Origin: Sequoia sempervirens
Taxonomy: Eukaryota > Streptophyta > Pinopsida > Cupressales > Cupressaceae
Length of the DNA stretch: 64,000 bases
Direction of reading: 5' to 3'
NCBI GenBank assembly: GCA_007258455.2
Contig: VDFB02252616.1
Span: 121,494,552-121,558,551 of the forward strand
The translations under genes were made by a program, and so were the position numbers. Below are positions 47,055 to 59,640 of this stretch, piece by piece. Every line of letters starts with the position of its first letter. Within the stretch, counting starts at the first letter, position 1. The notes beneath the pieces are model-generated. The model saw only the letters and a program-made list of their open reading frames with translations, was not told where the DNA came from and did no database searches.

Positions 47055-47339
47055 CTATGTCGTACCATCATCTTGAATGTCACGTGCATCTCCTACAATG
47101 ATGGAATCCACCAACTCATCTATAGTTATATCCCTGAAAAGATGTACCAATGTTGTGTGTAGTGGATTGTGCAAGTGAGATGACATCAACCCTGAAGAGA
47201 GCATCTCCATAAAACCTAGGTCTCCCACAATCTGCTCAAGTGAATCACTAGATTTTTGAGCACGTGTAGCATTATAATCACTGATAGGTAGATGCACCTG
47301 TGCAACTTTGATAGAAATATCAGTATATGGCTCATGCAC
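47055..47339 (-). other. Unrecognised open frame, 94 codons
   Basis: Minus-strand frame with normal amino acid composition (MHEPYTDISIKVAQVHLP ... DITIDELVDSIIVGDA). Broken frames continue upstream to about 47900 (YRMG, AGILSPNDIDRIGGDGQIQ), suggesting an old coding region of a transposon or gene. No family recognised. Confidence 0.3.
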
Positions 47340-47899
47340 CCCACTAAATGATCTAGATATACAATCAACATCAAAATTTTATGAGTGAGCTACAATACTC
47401 TCTAAATATCCACAAATATAACCCATATATGAACTAACATTTGCTAAATGGATCCCCAACTATGATGAAATCACATGGTATGCTCTCATCAGGTCCCTAA
47501 GTAATATGACATATCCCTCTGAATTTGGCCATCACCTCCAATGCGATCTATATCATTGGGAGACAAGATTCCTGCTATGACATAGGAATTTGACTTAATA
47601 GGTGACCTATGTGGATGCTTCATCAAGTATCACCCCATGCGATATGTAGATATCCTCTTATCCTACACTACAATCTCAACCATACCATCAATTTCTTTCT
47701 GTTGGGAAGCAATGACAACCTTATCACCAATATGGATTAGGGATGGAGTGAAAACAAGCATCCTCTCCCCAACCAAGGTCCTAAAATTTGGAGGTTGTCA
47801 ATCTGCACAACAATAAGAATCCATTTTGCAAACCCTACTAAACCACTACCCCAAATGAGGTGGTAAATCCAAATAGTTCACATTGAGGCCTAAACGAAC

Positions 47900-49525
47900 C
47901 TTAGTGTATAACTGTTACATAAAATATAATGGAATTTGGTCATTATTTTTAGATAATGACCATGTGCAGCAAGAAATCAAGGATAAATCAATGGGGCTAT
48001 CCTAGGGCATATGTATCTAGTCACTATGATACACCCTCACCTAATTTTTGGTGGCATATTAGAGAAAAAATTATATTTTGATAGTTTCTTTTGGCACTCT
48101 TAGCTAGACTATACTTAAAGGAACATCACAAAAAACCCATTCCCACATCTGGGCAAGAATAATTGCTAAGGTCTCACTATAATATGCATGAAAATCCCCT
48201 AATGAACATCTAATTCAAACTAAACTCCCTAAAATCATCTCACAATTGGTTCTATACACCCTAGTGGTTAAAGGGTCATCTAAAATCAATCTCAATCTAT
48301 GAATCTTTGTATTAGTATGTGTCTAAAGCCCATCCATATTGATGTTTTACAAAAAATAATTATGTTCTAATTTAAGATTGCATGGACATATATTCATGCA
48401 TGAAAATCCATACATTTCATCCTAAAGGCATTTCTTTTTCATGGCTACCTAAAAAATATATTTTTTGATTAAAAAATCAAAAATATTTATGTCTAGCCTC
48501 ATCCAAAGAAGGATAAACCAATAATACTAATTCATTTCCTAGACATTGTTCATATAATTATTCTTCAAGTGTTTGAAATATTTATACTAATCCATTTCCT
48601 AGTCATGCTAGGAATACTTTTGATGCACACACCATGAACATGATATTTATAGAATCTATGATTTAATTGATTTTTTTTATGATTTATAGTTCAATGAAGA
48701 AAGAAATGGTTATAATAAGGGAGGAGACATTTGAAATTGATATTCCTTTCAAGAACCAAAAAATGGAGGAAGTGGCCTTTGAGTTAAGTTGAACTTGTCA
48801 CCAAAAACTTTGAGTTAGGTTCAAGCCTTGCAAGACTAAGAACCTATATTGCATGTTAGTTTAAAATATGCACCAAAGAGTTCATATTTAATTAGATCAT
48901 ATCTAGTTGCACATCCTATATTTTTTAAGAATAAAGGTATAATTTATATATACATGTCTTCTAATTCTTACACCTCGTTTCATAGTCACCAAGTTACTTT
49001 TACCTTCATGAGTGAAAGTGTTGATAAATAAAAATCATGACTTTAATATGTTTAGTAGGAGAATAAAATACTAAAATAGGTATTAAGATGATATGGATTT
49101 TAAAGGAGTGATTATGTTTATATTTGATGAAATGTGATGAAAATATATGTACTACAATGTAAATATTCTAATGCTTTGTCAATGTAGATGTTTTATGATG
49201 CAAATGGGTTTAATTTGAACATCTAACTACCTTGGTGTTGTACTAAGCTGAATGCAGGAACAAATCAAGCCTCCGGAAGAGAGTGGAAGTATCACTCATG
49301 AGAAGGGCTTGGTCTAGTAAACCTTAATAAGATCTAACTGAGCTTCCACACACGCACCTCTAGTTTTGTGAAATCAAGTCAATAGTTTGGGGAAATGGTA
49401 AGTTATCCTTAGCTTTGTTTGAGTATGATGTAGAAGACGTTAAGATCTTGTCTGTGAATATTTTAAATGGGTTATGTGATTGAGTCTCTTGTCATATGTG
49501 AGTTATTCCTTATGTGTTTATATTT
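47900..49525. repeat. No gene; contains one copy of a dispersed 130-bp repeat
   Basis: The block 48395-48530 (ATCCTAA-GG, TTTTTCATGG-TA-CCTAAAA, ATATTTATGTCTAGC, CCAAAGAAGGA) recurs at 52965-53095. The remainder shows nothing recognisable. Confidence 0.5.
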
Positions 49526-49565
49526 GATTGACGAGATATATACACTTCGTGTATATATGTCAATC
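49526..49565. repeat. Near-perfect 40-bp AT-rich palindrome
   Basis: Inner arms ATATATACAC and GTGTATATAT (49536-49545, 49549-49558) with a TTC loop, enclosed by outer arms GATTGAC (49526-49532) and GTCAATC (49559-49565); only GAG at 49533-49535 is unpaired. Confidence 0.85.
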
Positions 49566-49609
49566 GATGAGATTGTAAATATATGTGTTTAAATATAAAA
49601 ATTAGAGTA

Positions 49610-49905
49610 ATGATGTTTATATGTAATATATATGTATGTATATGTATATACAAATATATGTGTATGCAGTACATAACAAAAACATATACTCATATATGTT
49701 AATATATGTATATATATGTTAATAGATGTATATATGCATATAAATATATATTATTATAGTAATGTGCATAAATATGTAAATGTGTATATGAATTCAAGTA
49801 TCAAATGATGCATATTATTATTATTAAAGTGGAAATATATATATGAATATATATATATATACATATATATAATGTGATATATATATTTATATATAATGTG
49901 TGTGA
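49610..49905. repeat. TATATG/TA microsatellite region
   Basis: Imperfect runs of ATATGTATATA, ATATATGTTAAT and plain TA between 49625 and 49900. Low complexity, no coding potential. Confidence 0.8.
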
Positions 49906-52900
49906 TAAGTCTTCTCAATGCATTGTTTATATTATAGCACATTGATTTTAATTAGATTTATAAGCATAATGCGCTAAGTATATATATATTAAGATAGTGT
50001 AATGAGCATAGCATAGTGCTTGGTTTATACATGCCTTGAAAATGCTTAAGTGCTACCTTATATGTTAATACATTGCATATTATAAAGTCTACACTTAAGG
50101 TAGAAGAGGCTAAGTCAATACACACATAAATATTGGAATATAAGTATTGAATAAAGCAAGAGAACACCCAAACCACATGCAACAAAAAGAGGTGAAATAT
50201 GGAGCGCACATGAATAAGAGGAATGGCATATCCCATGAAGGGATATCAACCAACAAATAAACGTGTAAGTAAGCTACCAAGACTTTTTCAATAGAAAACA
50301 ACAGTAAATGATCATGTATAGGAAGTAAGTTGATCAAGTCAAACAACAAACAACAACCCATGTTATATGGCACAAATTGCATAATGTGGTGCCAACTAAG
50401 AATGAGATGAATCAATTAGAAGTCTATTTCTCAATATGAATTTCCAAAATATGAAGCAGTTTGAAATATGCAGAAATAGTCAAGGACTCAATTATGCCAA
50501 GTAAGTCGACATGTAGGAGGCAATTGCCTTGCATTTTTCATCATCATTCTTGTTGTCTATTTTAGCATCGACTCATTCACCTTGGTTGCATATGTGTTTT
50601 TTGTGCAATGAATTTAGTTGTCACCTTTTCTTAACCTTGATGAGTCAAGACATTAGAGCTGAGAAGTGTCATTCTCGATACCCTATCTCTATCCCTTAGT
50701 TGCTGATCTTAGTGTATAAATAGGGGTGCTCTCAACCATAATAGGGACACATATCTACATTCTTGCTGTAAATTTTTGAGTTATTATATTTTGATTTCCT
50801 GAGTTGAGAGAAGTATTTTGAGAGAATCTAGAGAGGATTTTGAGAGGAAGTCTTTGGTAAAGTGGGAGAAATTTATTTGGGAGTCACTTACTGATTTGGG
50901 AAGGTTGTGTTGGGAAACCAAATCGATCAATTGGAGCATTGCATAAACAGGCATGTTGATTCCTACTTCTTTTTATACTCTTTTATGCTTTATATGTTTT
51001 TAAAAATATTATGTCTTTGGTTACCTTGTTTTAGAAAATATGTTTAATTATTTATTATGAAAATATTCTTGACGAGTCTAGTTGATAATAAGCCTCGTTA
51101 TAGGGATATATGTATAAACTCTATATAATAGATTATGAGAGTATAAGTTATTAGCTTATAATTCTAAACAAACTGTAGTGGAGGATGACGTTAGTAACAC
51201 AACAGGAAAGGTGGCGTAATAGAAATTTCATCATCATTAGGTTGTGATGTTATGTAAACCTTGATTGATAATCTTATTTGATTGATTAATTATTCCTCCT
51301 AGAAAGTAGGAAGAGAATCTTGACCCTTGGGTAAGGGTATAAACTTAGTGGATATATTGTTAATAAAATTGGGGTTGATAAAATGTATTTGCTAGTTATG
51401 ATATTTTCTTATTTTGAATTAGAATCTATTCCTATTCATAGAATTCTAAATCAAGACACACGTAATGGTAACCCAAAACCATACTATGAGAGGACTATTG
51501 GTGTAGATGCACCAACTCCTCGCAAGTTGAATTATGTCCTCTAGATGATATGCATATGTAGTAAACATGATAATATTTAAGGTATATTGAAGGAGAGGCT
51601 TTTATGATGGTCACTTGATCATTACACTACTTTTTTTGGAAACCCTAGGTTAGGAATAACCTATTTTGTAGGGTTGTCTATGTGACTATTGATTAGAGAA
51701 ATAAGTCGAGATTAACCTATATGATCTAATTGATCATTCGATTTTTACTTTCAATAAGAGTCTATTTATTGGTGAGACCATACTTTTGAGGGAGTCCTTT
51801 ATTGATATTATTATCCTTTAATTTAGGTCATTTATTGATGATATTATACTTTAATTGAAGTCTTTTATTGTTGAAAGTTATACTTTTGAATTGAGGTCAT
51901 TTATTGATAAGTTTATACTTTTGAATGAAGTCATTTAATGTTGAGATAAACCCTTAATTTGAGACTTTTATAGTTGGTATTGTATCTTTGGTACTAGATT
52001 CATTTAAGGATGTTACATTATGCTATTTTGTATGGTTAATTGATAAGTAAGAGTTACTTTGAATTACTTAAGTAGAAGTGTCATAGTAAACATAGAGGTA
52101 ATAGGTTATTCTTGGGGTTAGGAAAATCCAGTGAAGGGGATAGCCTATGCATAGATTATCAATGGTCAATACGAATTGAGCTAGGAAGGTGGGTGAGGTA
52201 AATGACATCCTCTTATAATACTGAGGGAATGAAACACTTTGTCCAAAGTACTGTAAGTTGCCACTATTTACACTGCCAGTTCACTGTGATCCAAGTTTAC
52301 ATACTAGGTTGAGGAATGTCATTTATGTAGGTTGTAGCCACTGTGTAACAAATATAGATATGTAGGACACAACACCAAGCTTAGAAAAGGTCGATATTTA
52401 TTATGAGGCTACCAAACCAATCTCTTCGTCGAAGGGTAGGGCCATCTATCAATTTGATAGTTGTGTGGGGGACCGTAGTTAGTCCAAGGTTGGCAGAAAA
52501 GTGCTTGAGTGATGCTTCTCCTCATCAGTTGGCAACCAATATTTAGATGGGGAATTTCTAGGACTATTCATACATCTATTTCTAGTAAGCTCTGTGGAGC
52601 CTTGTTTATGTAATTTTTATCCATTATGATGGAAAGATTGTAAAAAGAGAAATGATATCATGTTATCATGTATTATGAAATCATTACTTTGGAAAGTTGT
52701 AATACTTTGATACAATGCAATGGAAAAGTTTGGAAAGATATTTATTTCAAATGTGCATTCTATCTTTATAGTTTTGAAATGAAAAAAATTATTGCTTATA
52801 ATGGTTAGATGCTTAATCTATTTACTTGAGGTTAAAACCTAGGAAAGTTACCGTGTAGAAAAATGGGCATGTTACACTAATGATCCTTATGAGGAATAAA

Positions 52901-52960
52901 TTATGAGTCGATACCAAGAAAGCAATTATAGTTTAGAACAGTGACATAATATATTATGAA
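49906..52960 (+). mobile_element. LTR-like debris with promoter and U5-like end
   Basis: A TATA element (GTGTATAAATAGGGG, about 50712-50726) is followed by a leader-like AGTTGAGAGAAG-GAGAGAATCTAGAG segment. At 52840-52874 the text GGTTAAAACC ... AAAAATGGGCATGTTACA resembles the ...TGTTACA end of plant Gypsy LTRs. The start of an LTR could not be located. A 34-bp minisatellite lies inside. Confidence 0.35.
51755..51998. repeat. 33-36-bp minisatellite, about 7 units
   Basis: Unit GTCATTTATTGAT followed by (N)ATTATACTTTTGAATTGAG; unit starts at 51760, 51794, 51828, 51860, 51896, 51930 and 51963. Confidence 0.8.
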
Positions 52961-52964
52961 AAAA

Positions 52965-53095
52965 CCACACATTTTATCCTAATGGAATATTAATTTTCAT
53001 GGTTAAACCTAAAATATATTTTTCATCATGAAGAAAACCAAAGATATTTATGTCTAGCAACTTCCAAAGAAGGAAGAACAATGGATTGGATGAAT
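52965..53095. repeat. Second copy of the dispersed 130-bp repeat
   Basis: Matches 48395-48530 in the same orientation and ends where the LTR of Gypsy copy 3 begins to be recognisable. Confidence 0.5.
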
Positions 53096-53099
53096 GATT

Positions 53100-54167
53100 A
53101 ATCAAGACACACTATTTTAAAAAACAACATATGAGTCCCACTTTAACTTGGACCTATTTTAAATCAAATTCTTGGTGGGATTTTATTATCCTAGATCTGA
53201 TGTCAACTTGTAGTGTTGTAATTTCAGGAAATTTTGCATAAAAAAGTATAAATACAAGTTTATTTCACATAATTTCATCCTAGAACATCATAAGCAATAA
53301 AGATTACTTTCACATGACCATTCAAGAGTTGATTATCAAGCATTTTGGAGCTACTTTCATTTCAAGGTTTTTCTACCAAAATGGCGTTTGACCAAGGTAA
53401 ACTCCTATCCACTAACAAAACAACATTTTTACCTATCTTTGGTGTGTGATTTGTAGATTTAGGTTGAAGATCCATTGAAGATAAATATTAGAGAAATTTT
53501 TCAAAGTTATCAAAGTTGTCACCTTCCTTGCAAGATCACGGAAAGTCACCTACAAAGCAGAATTCAGTGTTTCAAACTTGGAGATCGAAAGGGAGAGAAG
53601 CTACAAAAGATCACTAGAGAATTTGACAATTTCATATCAACCTTGATATTGGGACTAAATTTCCACTTGTTGCATATGATTCCCAGTATACCATATTTTA
53701 AGCATTTTTTGTAGACCCTAGTTTAGCAATTCCAAATTCTAGATTCAACCTGAAACTCTAAACTAGAACTAAATCACCCCTACTAGCGTATGAGTCCCAG
53801 TATGCATTAAAAGTCATAATTTCAGGAGTGTAGACCTTGTTTCAAGCATCTTCAGTTTTCCAGGTTCCCCTCTTTCCCTTCTCAGTTCATCATTCTAATT
53901 TTTAATTTCATATCTTAGATTGCATAGTTATATTTGCATATCACTTGCATTTCCTTCTTTCCAAGCCTTTGATTGGTGGTGAACCCCCTTTTGTCTTTAA
54001 TAACACCCAGGGAAACCATCCTAATCACCCAACCCATTCCTTAAACAAACCAATTGGTTGAGGGATCTTGGTTTCCTTTAATGAAACTTGAGTGAAATAG
54101 GTGGAGGAATCCTAATTCCCCTTTAGTTCCATCTCCTAAAAGATAGAAAACTATTTTTGAGGTTTCA
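53100..54167 (+). mobile_element. 5' LTR of Gypsy copy 3, 5' end truncated
   Basis: From CATATGAGTCCCACTTTAAC it matches the LTR at 63640 onward (CTTGGACCTATTTTAAAT, GTATAAAT, TTTCATCCTAGAA). It lacks the first 0.3 kb with the TGT start. It ends GAGGTTTCA at 54167, followed by TTT and TGGTGAACCT (54171), the primer-like site. TATA element near 53248. Confidence 0.75.
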
Positions 54168-54893
54168 TTTTGGTGAACCTAGCCTTTGGACACCTTATTT
54201 TTTTATTTGGATTGCATCATAGTCCTAGATCTAGCTTACATTAACTTTGCATTAGGACTTGCATTATTTAATTTGCATCTAGGGTTTCTAAACTTTGCAT
54301 TAGTGAAAGTGCATAAAGGTTGTATTTTTGCATCTTGCATCATTGAATTTCACTTAAATTCTATAATTGCACATAGTATAGACAACATTCAAACCAGAAA
54401 ACCTAAAATTCACTCAGAATTTGTTGAAATTAGTGCAAAAACCCTAATCTGGGACTCATATGCCCCTTTAAGTGATTTAGTCCCAGTACAAGTGGTTTTA
54501 CCTGATTTCTGGGTATTTTGTGTGGACTATTTTTCAGCATTTGAACCCTTGAAAAATCTTGATTGGGACTCATATGCCCCTCTAGGGTTATTTAGTCCTA
54601 TGTCATACTTGAAACTACATTTTACAACATTGAAAACCTTGTTTTTGTGCTTTTGTTTGCTATTGCTAGATCTTTTCTTCAGATTACTGAGTTTCTATTT
54701 CATTCATTTCATTGCATCTAGCTTAATTTCATTTTAATAAAAATTAGAGAATATCATTTATCTTGTGTTCATTACATTTATCTTGCATTCATTAATTGTC
54801 TCTTGTATGAGCTTTACAACTTGGTGTCCTATTACTAATACTATAGTGAGATGAAGTTTGAGACTCATGTCATCCCATGATAGCACAATCATC

Positions 54894-56667
54894 ATGGATC
54901 ATGGGTTATCTATCTCTTTCACTCCTAGTGTTGAGACTAGTTCACTTGGTATGGACCATACCCTTAACAACTATTTTCCTTCAAGTAGTGTGACAGGTGT
55001 TGAAACAATGGTTACTAGTATTCCTCAAGAAAACATAATACAAATCCATGAAAACTTAGAAAACCTACAACATCAACTGAGTACTGAAAACATTTCCACC
55101 ACTGCTATTCCCACCATAGATAACATACATTGCATGATTGAAAGTGAAGAAGGAATAGAACTTATGCATAACCTAGCTCAGATTTTTGGAAAACTTTCTA
55201 ATTATGCTCAACATTTGAACAATGTCCAAAGCCAAGGAGGAACTCAAATTCCTCCTACAACCATTACCTCTATTCCTACCTATACCAACCCTTAAGTTAC
55301 AACAATGATGCAAACTACTAGTAATTTCCTTCCTACCTTGGGTATTTCTGCTAGCAATCCTTGTACCTTTGTGGCATCTCATGTCATATATCCTACCACT
55401 TTACCTCCCATAATCATTCCATTCACTTCCCCTCGAACACATATACACCTCCACCATATTCACCTCCATCTCAAAACACGACCAATGACACCATCCTTAA
55501 CCAAATTTTGCAAAATGTTTCATCCCTTCAAAAGAAAGTCTCCACCATAAACCAAAATTAAAATGGCCAACCTACATACTATGTCAAAAGCAATCCCTTA
55601 TCCTTGGAGATATTGAGAACAATAATACCACAAGGTATAGAGATTCCTAGGTTTGAGAAATATGGGGGAAAGGAGATTCTTCTAACCATTTTTCCACTTA
55701 TACCACCTTATGTAGTGATTTTTTCCTTGAGGATAAGCTCTTGGCTAAGCTTTTCCCTGGGTCCTTGAAAGATACTGCTTTAGAATGGTTTTCCTTGCTA
55801 CTGAATAACTCAATTATTTCATTCAATGAACTTGTTGTGGCCTTTATAAACCATTTCCAAGTGCACATGACTCCTAAGATGACATTAGCTAATTTGATGA
55901 GATGTAAGCACAAAGATGATGAAAAAGTTGCTGACTTCATTTCATGCTACCAATTGCTTTATTCCCAAATTGACATAAAGATTCTCAATCCTCACCTAAA
56001 ATGGATGTTCATTGAAAATTTACAAACTAAGATACAAGATAAGATTGGCATGATGAAGTTTCCTTCCTTTGTACACTTTTGTACTACCCTTCATGATTAT
56101 CAAAACTTGGTTAGTAGTCGTGAAACAAAACCCACCCTTAGCCATCCTGAAAATTTTGAATCCACAAACCAAAATAATTATCAAGCTTTTAGGAAACAAA
56201 ATAAAGGCTTCCTTCAACTAAACCCCCCTCAATCGACTCAACATGTCGATACCCAAGTGGCTATTATAAAGAAAACAAGTCCTTTTACATTTGGGGATCC
56301 AGCTAGATAATTTACTCCCCCACTTGATACCCTACATAGCACAATGTCACAACTTCTAGAATAGAAAATGATCACCTTACCTCCCATTAAAACACCTGAT
56401 CCTAATAATCCTTTACCTCTGAATTTTAGATCGAACTCCTATTGCCATTATCACCGACAAAATGGACATGATATAAAACATTGTAAGTATATTAAATATC
56501 TTGTGCAAAACCTCATTGATTGTGGTCAACTTCAAATTGGAGGTTTTAATTATCAAGGAAATAAATTTGTTACCCCACCAATCAAAACTTGCAAATCTTT
56601 ACCAATCCTATGCCTAACCATAATATTTCATCTGTTAAAGCTATTGAAACTAAGAAGAATGATGTGA
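54894..56667 (+). pseudogene. Tat-like gag of Gypsy copy 3
   Basis: ATG 54894 (MDHGLSISFTPSVE). The N-terminal Ser/Thr/Ile-rich part is open to 55295, then the frame breaks twice. The gag core at 55741-56310 matches the Retrotrans_gag pattern (LFPGSLKDTALEWFSLL ... ELVVAFINHF ... VADFISCYQLLY). Two stops later, in the same frame, comes YCHYHRQNGHDIKHC followed by KYLVQNLIDCGQL, the C-x-x-H..GH..x-C zinc motif and its downstream helix characteristic of Tat/Athila-type gag. It would bind element RNA and form particles if intact. Confidence 0.8.
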
Positions 56668-56839
56668 TGAATGCTGACATGGATGATGATGACATGGATA
56701 CTATTGAACAAGGTCCTATGGATACTATTGAATAAAATCATGTGGATAATATGGTGGGATTGATCAAAATTCTACCTCATAAGGGCTAAACTAAAAATCC
56801 TCTTGACATTCCTTTCTCATCTAGAGATATAATTAGAAA

Positions 56840-57569
56840 TGCACCCGGTGGTCCTCTTTACATAGCCAGTCAAATCAATGACAATCCCACTAATGGGATA
56901 TTAATTTATCCCGTCTATGGAGAGAATGTGATCACCGAAGAATTATTACTTGTGCATGAACTCTATCAAGAAACATATGACAAACTGAAAGCATGGATAA
57001 AAACACATAATGGTTTTGCTTTCCCTACAATGGGATCGATCACCCTTACTTTAAAAGTTAGACCAAAACAATTAGATGTCTTATTCTCCATCATCTCAAT
57101 GTTAGATCAATTCCATGTGAATCTTGGTTATCCATGGCTACACTCCATGGAAGCCATCTCATTGGTTGTGCATAAATGTTTAAAGTTTCTCTTTGACAAT
57201 GAGATATTTACTATGTACCATAGTGGCTTTAATCCTCTATCTTCCCGTGGGAATTTTTCATTAGATTTCTTTTGGCCTAAGCCTATGGAACCTATTAAAC
57301 CTCGTGAGGACTTCTTTTTCAAATCCTACCAAAAGTTTAAGGTGAAATTCATAGCAAAAATATCCCTTAGAAACATGCCTCAACCTATGATTGATCCTCC
57401 TATCCTCAACAAAACCATGATTGAACCCAAAGACATTTCAAACAACCAAGACCAACCTAAGACAAAACCTTTTCCTATCTCCTATAAAATACCAAGAGAC
57501 AACCAAAACAATCCCGTCACACCTCCTAAGATAAAAAAAGTTTACAAAGCTAAAGATAAATTGGTTTAA
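56840..57569 (+). pseudogene. Protease-like region of Gypsy copy 3
   Basis: Open frame 56928-57569 preceded by in-frame text from about 56840 (GPLYIASQINDNPTNG). It contains QFHVNLGYPWLHSMEAISLV followed by VHKCLKF, the C-terminal retropepsin-type motif (L-G-x-P-W) of plant Gypsy polyproteins. The D-T/S-G active site is not seen. The segment NGILIYP-x-GENVITEE is also conserved in copy 1, so it is a real part of the family protein. Confidence 0.6.
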
Positions 57570-57689
57570 TAACCTCCTATGGTTCTTTCCATTCCTCCCC
57601 TTATGGAAGAAAAGAAACCTATAGTTGATAAACCCACTCCTACACAAACACAACCTGAAAATTGCACTAAAATAAATTAAAATGTTAGA

Positions 57690-58085
57690 GAGCATAGGTG
57701 TAGATGTCATGCTCTTGCTCGAAGGTTAAATGAAGAAAACAATAAAGAAAATCAACATCCAAACTTGAATAAAGTAATACATGATGAGTCACCCTCTTCG
57801 TTGCAACAAACAGATCCTATATCGCAACCACAACAAGAGCTAAATCCTTCTTTAGACATTCTCATTCAAACTCTTATTATGATTAACTTGGATGATGATG
57901 ATGATGAGATTGCTAAAATTGATGAGGAAGTGCATAATGAGTTGAATACATTATTTTCCTCTTCGATGAGCTTAAATGAAAATTCTCCTAGGAAGAGTCT
58001 TGAACCTAGTGATGACCCTAGTTTGACACTTGTTGTTGTCCCTTTGGCTAGTTGTCTTCCTTTCATATATGATGAACAAGATTGA
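57690..58085 (+). pseudogene. Acidic C-terminal domain of Gypsy copy 3
   Basis: Frame 57765-58085 encodes an acidic segment (INLDDDDDEIAKIDEEVHNE followed by LNTLFSSSMSLN) nearly identical in its middle to the copy 1 segment at 33542-33294. No known domain recognised. After it the sequence is non-coding in both copies, so this is the end of the family's polyprotein in these copies. Confidence 0.6.
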
Positions 58086-59640
58086 GATGTGAATAACCTA
58101 CCATAGGTTGACTCGCATGTGGCTAACTAGTCCTTTGCATTATTTTCTCTTTCATGTTATGTGTGTGATTGTATGTGTGTAATATGATCCCCTATACTGT
58201 TTTGTTTGATGTACCTCTCTTTGTGATATTACTCTATTTGTACCTATATTCTTCTCTATGTCGTAAACATTTATCTTGTGTTTTCTTTTTGGGGATGATG
58301 CAAGGCATTGAGACATTTAGGTCTCTTCCATGTTGACTTGAAAGCTTTTCTTTGTTTTTTCTCTCTTTGTGTCATTCTTCCTGTTCCATGAGTATTTGGG
58401 GAATGATGACAATTCTGAGCTCTCTAAAAAAATTGTAGCAAAGACATATTGACCCCGAATTTGTGGATCCCTTATTTGTGTTTGGGATTTCATTTTGGGG
58501 GAAACCCCTTTTCATGACGTAGATTTATTTGGAAACATATGACTTGACATAGGGCTTTCCAAATAAGCTTGCATGTCCTCTTTATTGTTAGTATTTATCA
58601 TTTTCTAATTTAAAGTAATTTCTCATAACATGGTGTTTAGCAATTTATTTAAAGTGGGGACATACATTGGCATTATTCTTTTGCATTTTCATTTCATTTT
58701 TCATGGTTTATTCTACTTACTTCATATGATGCATCTTTCTCTTTGTGGTGACATTGGGTGTGATGTCCTTCAAGAGTGTGATCTCTCTTAGCATATTATA
58801 TTACTCTTAGTGTCTTGATGCGACATGTTGCATCCCCTAAGTTGTGAATCTTCTATTATTTGATCGGTCCTCTCTTGGAAACATTAGGCACAATATTCCC
58901 TAAGTTAAGACCATACATGAACTAAGAAAAACTCTGTTGAACCTACCTTACACTACTTTTTCATTTACAATATCTATTATATGGCCACCTTGCATAACAC
59001 ACTTTTCTTTCCTATGGATCCATCCTATTTTTTCATGGGTGTCAAGCATACGAAGCCTTGCTTGCCTCATGAATCTCGCTATTGTGTTGTGTGATGTCTT
59101 ATCAAAGTTATTAGGAGGCATAGCTTTGGTATGGTTGTATGTATGGGATCCAAACTTAGGCATGACTTTCCCATATCCATTTGCTTATTTGTGTGAGCAC
59201 ATACCAACCGCGTGCGTACGTGTTCATTGGGGGCTCACCTAGTGGATGGCCTGAGGTTCCACTAGCCCTTGTGAGCATGCAATGGTTTCCATAATAGACA
59301 TCATGTTCCACTTGTAAACATTTTTGGAATAAAAACTTAGATTTTATTCACAACATGCAGGACAAATAGTCGAGGCTTGATCCACCCCCTTTTTTTTGTG
59401 TTTTTGTTTCTTCTCTATGTCTTTGACAGTGTATGCTTGTGCCTTGTTGTTGCTCCTTATATCATTTACATGTGTGTTCTCTTATGCCTATGTTGGTTTT
59501 CCATAGGATCTTGATCCTTGGGGGATTGCACAACCCTCTTGATTGTTGTCATCCTATCTCACTAGCATTGATACACTTGGACCCCTCTTGATTTCATTTT
59601 GACTACTTTAGTGTGAGTTTGTGGTACAGGAGCACCCAGT

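Larger units (their letters stand above)
54168..59640 (+). mobile_element. Gypsy copy 3 interior (gag-protease-like, no RT)
   Basis: Leader (54171-54893) with two GGGACTCATATGCCCC hairpin variants, then gag, zinc finger, protease-like and acidic C-terminal segments, then a 1.5-kb untranslated 3' region homologous to copy 1's 33199-31690. No polymerase or integrase is present up to 59640, where similarity to copy 1 ends just short of the expected polypurine tract. Confidence 0.75.

Noticed and set aside
54186..54737. 183-codon hydrophobic open frame upstream of copy 3 gag
   Set aside because: It lies in the untranslated leader homologous to copies 1 and 2, where no corresponding frame is kept.
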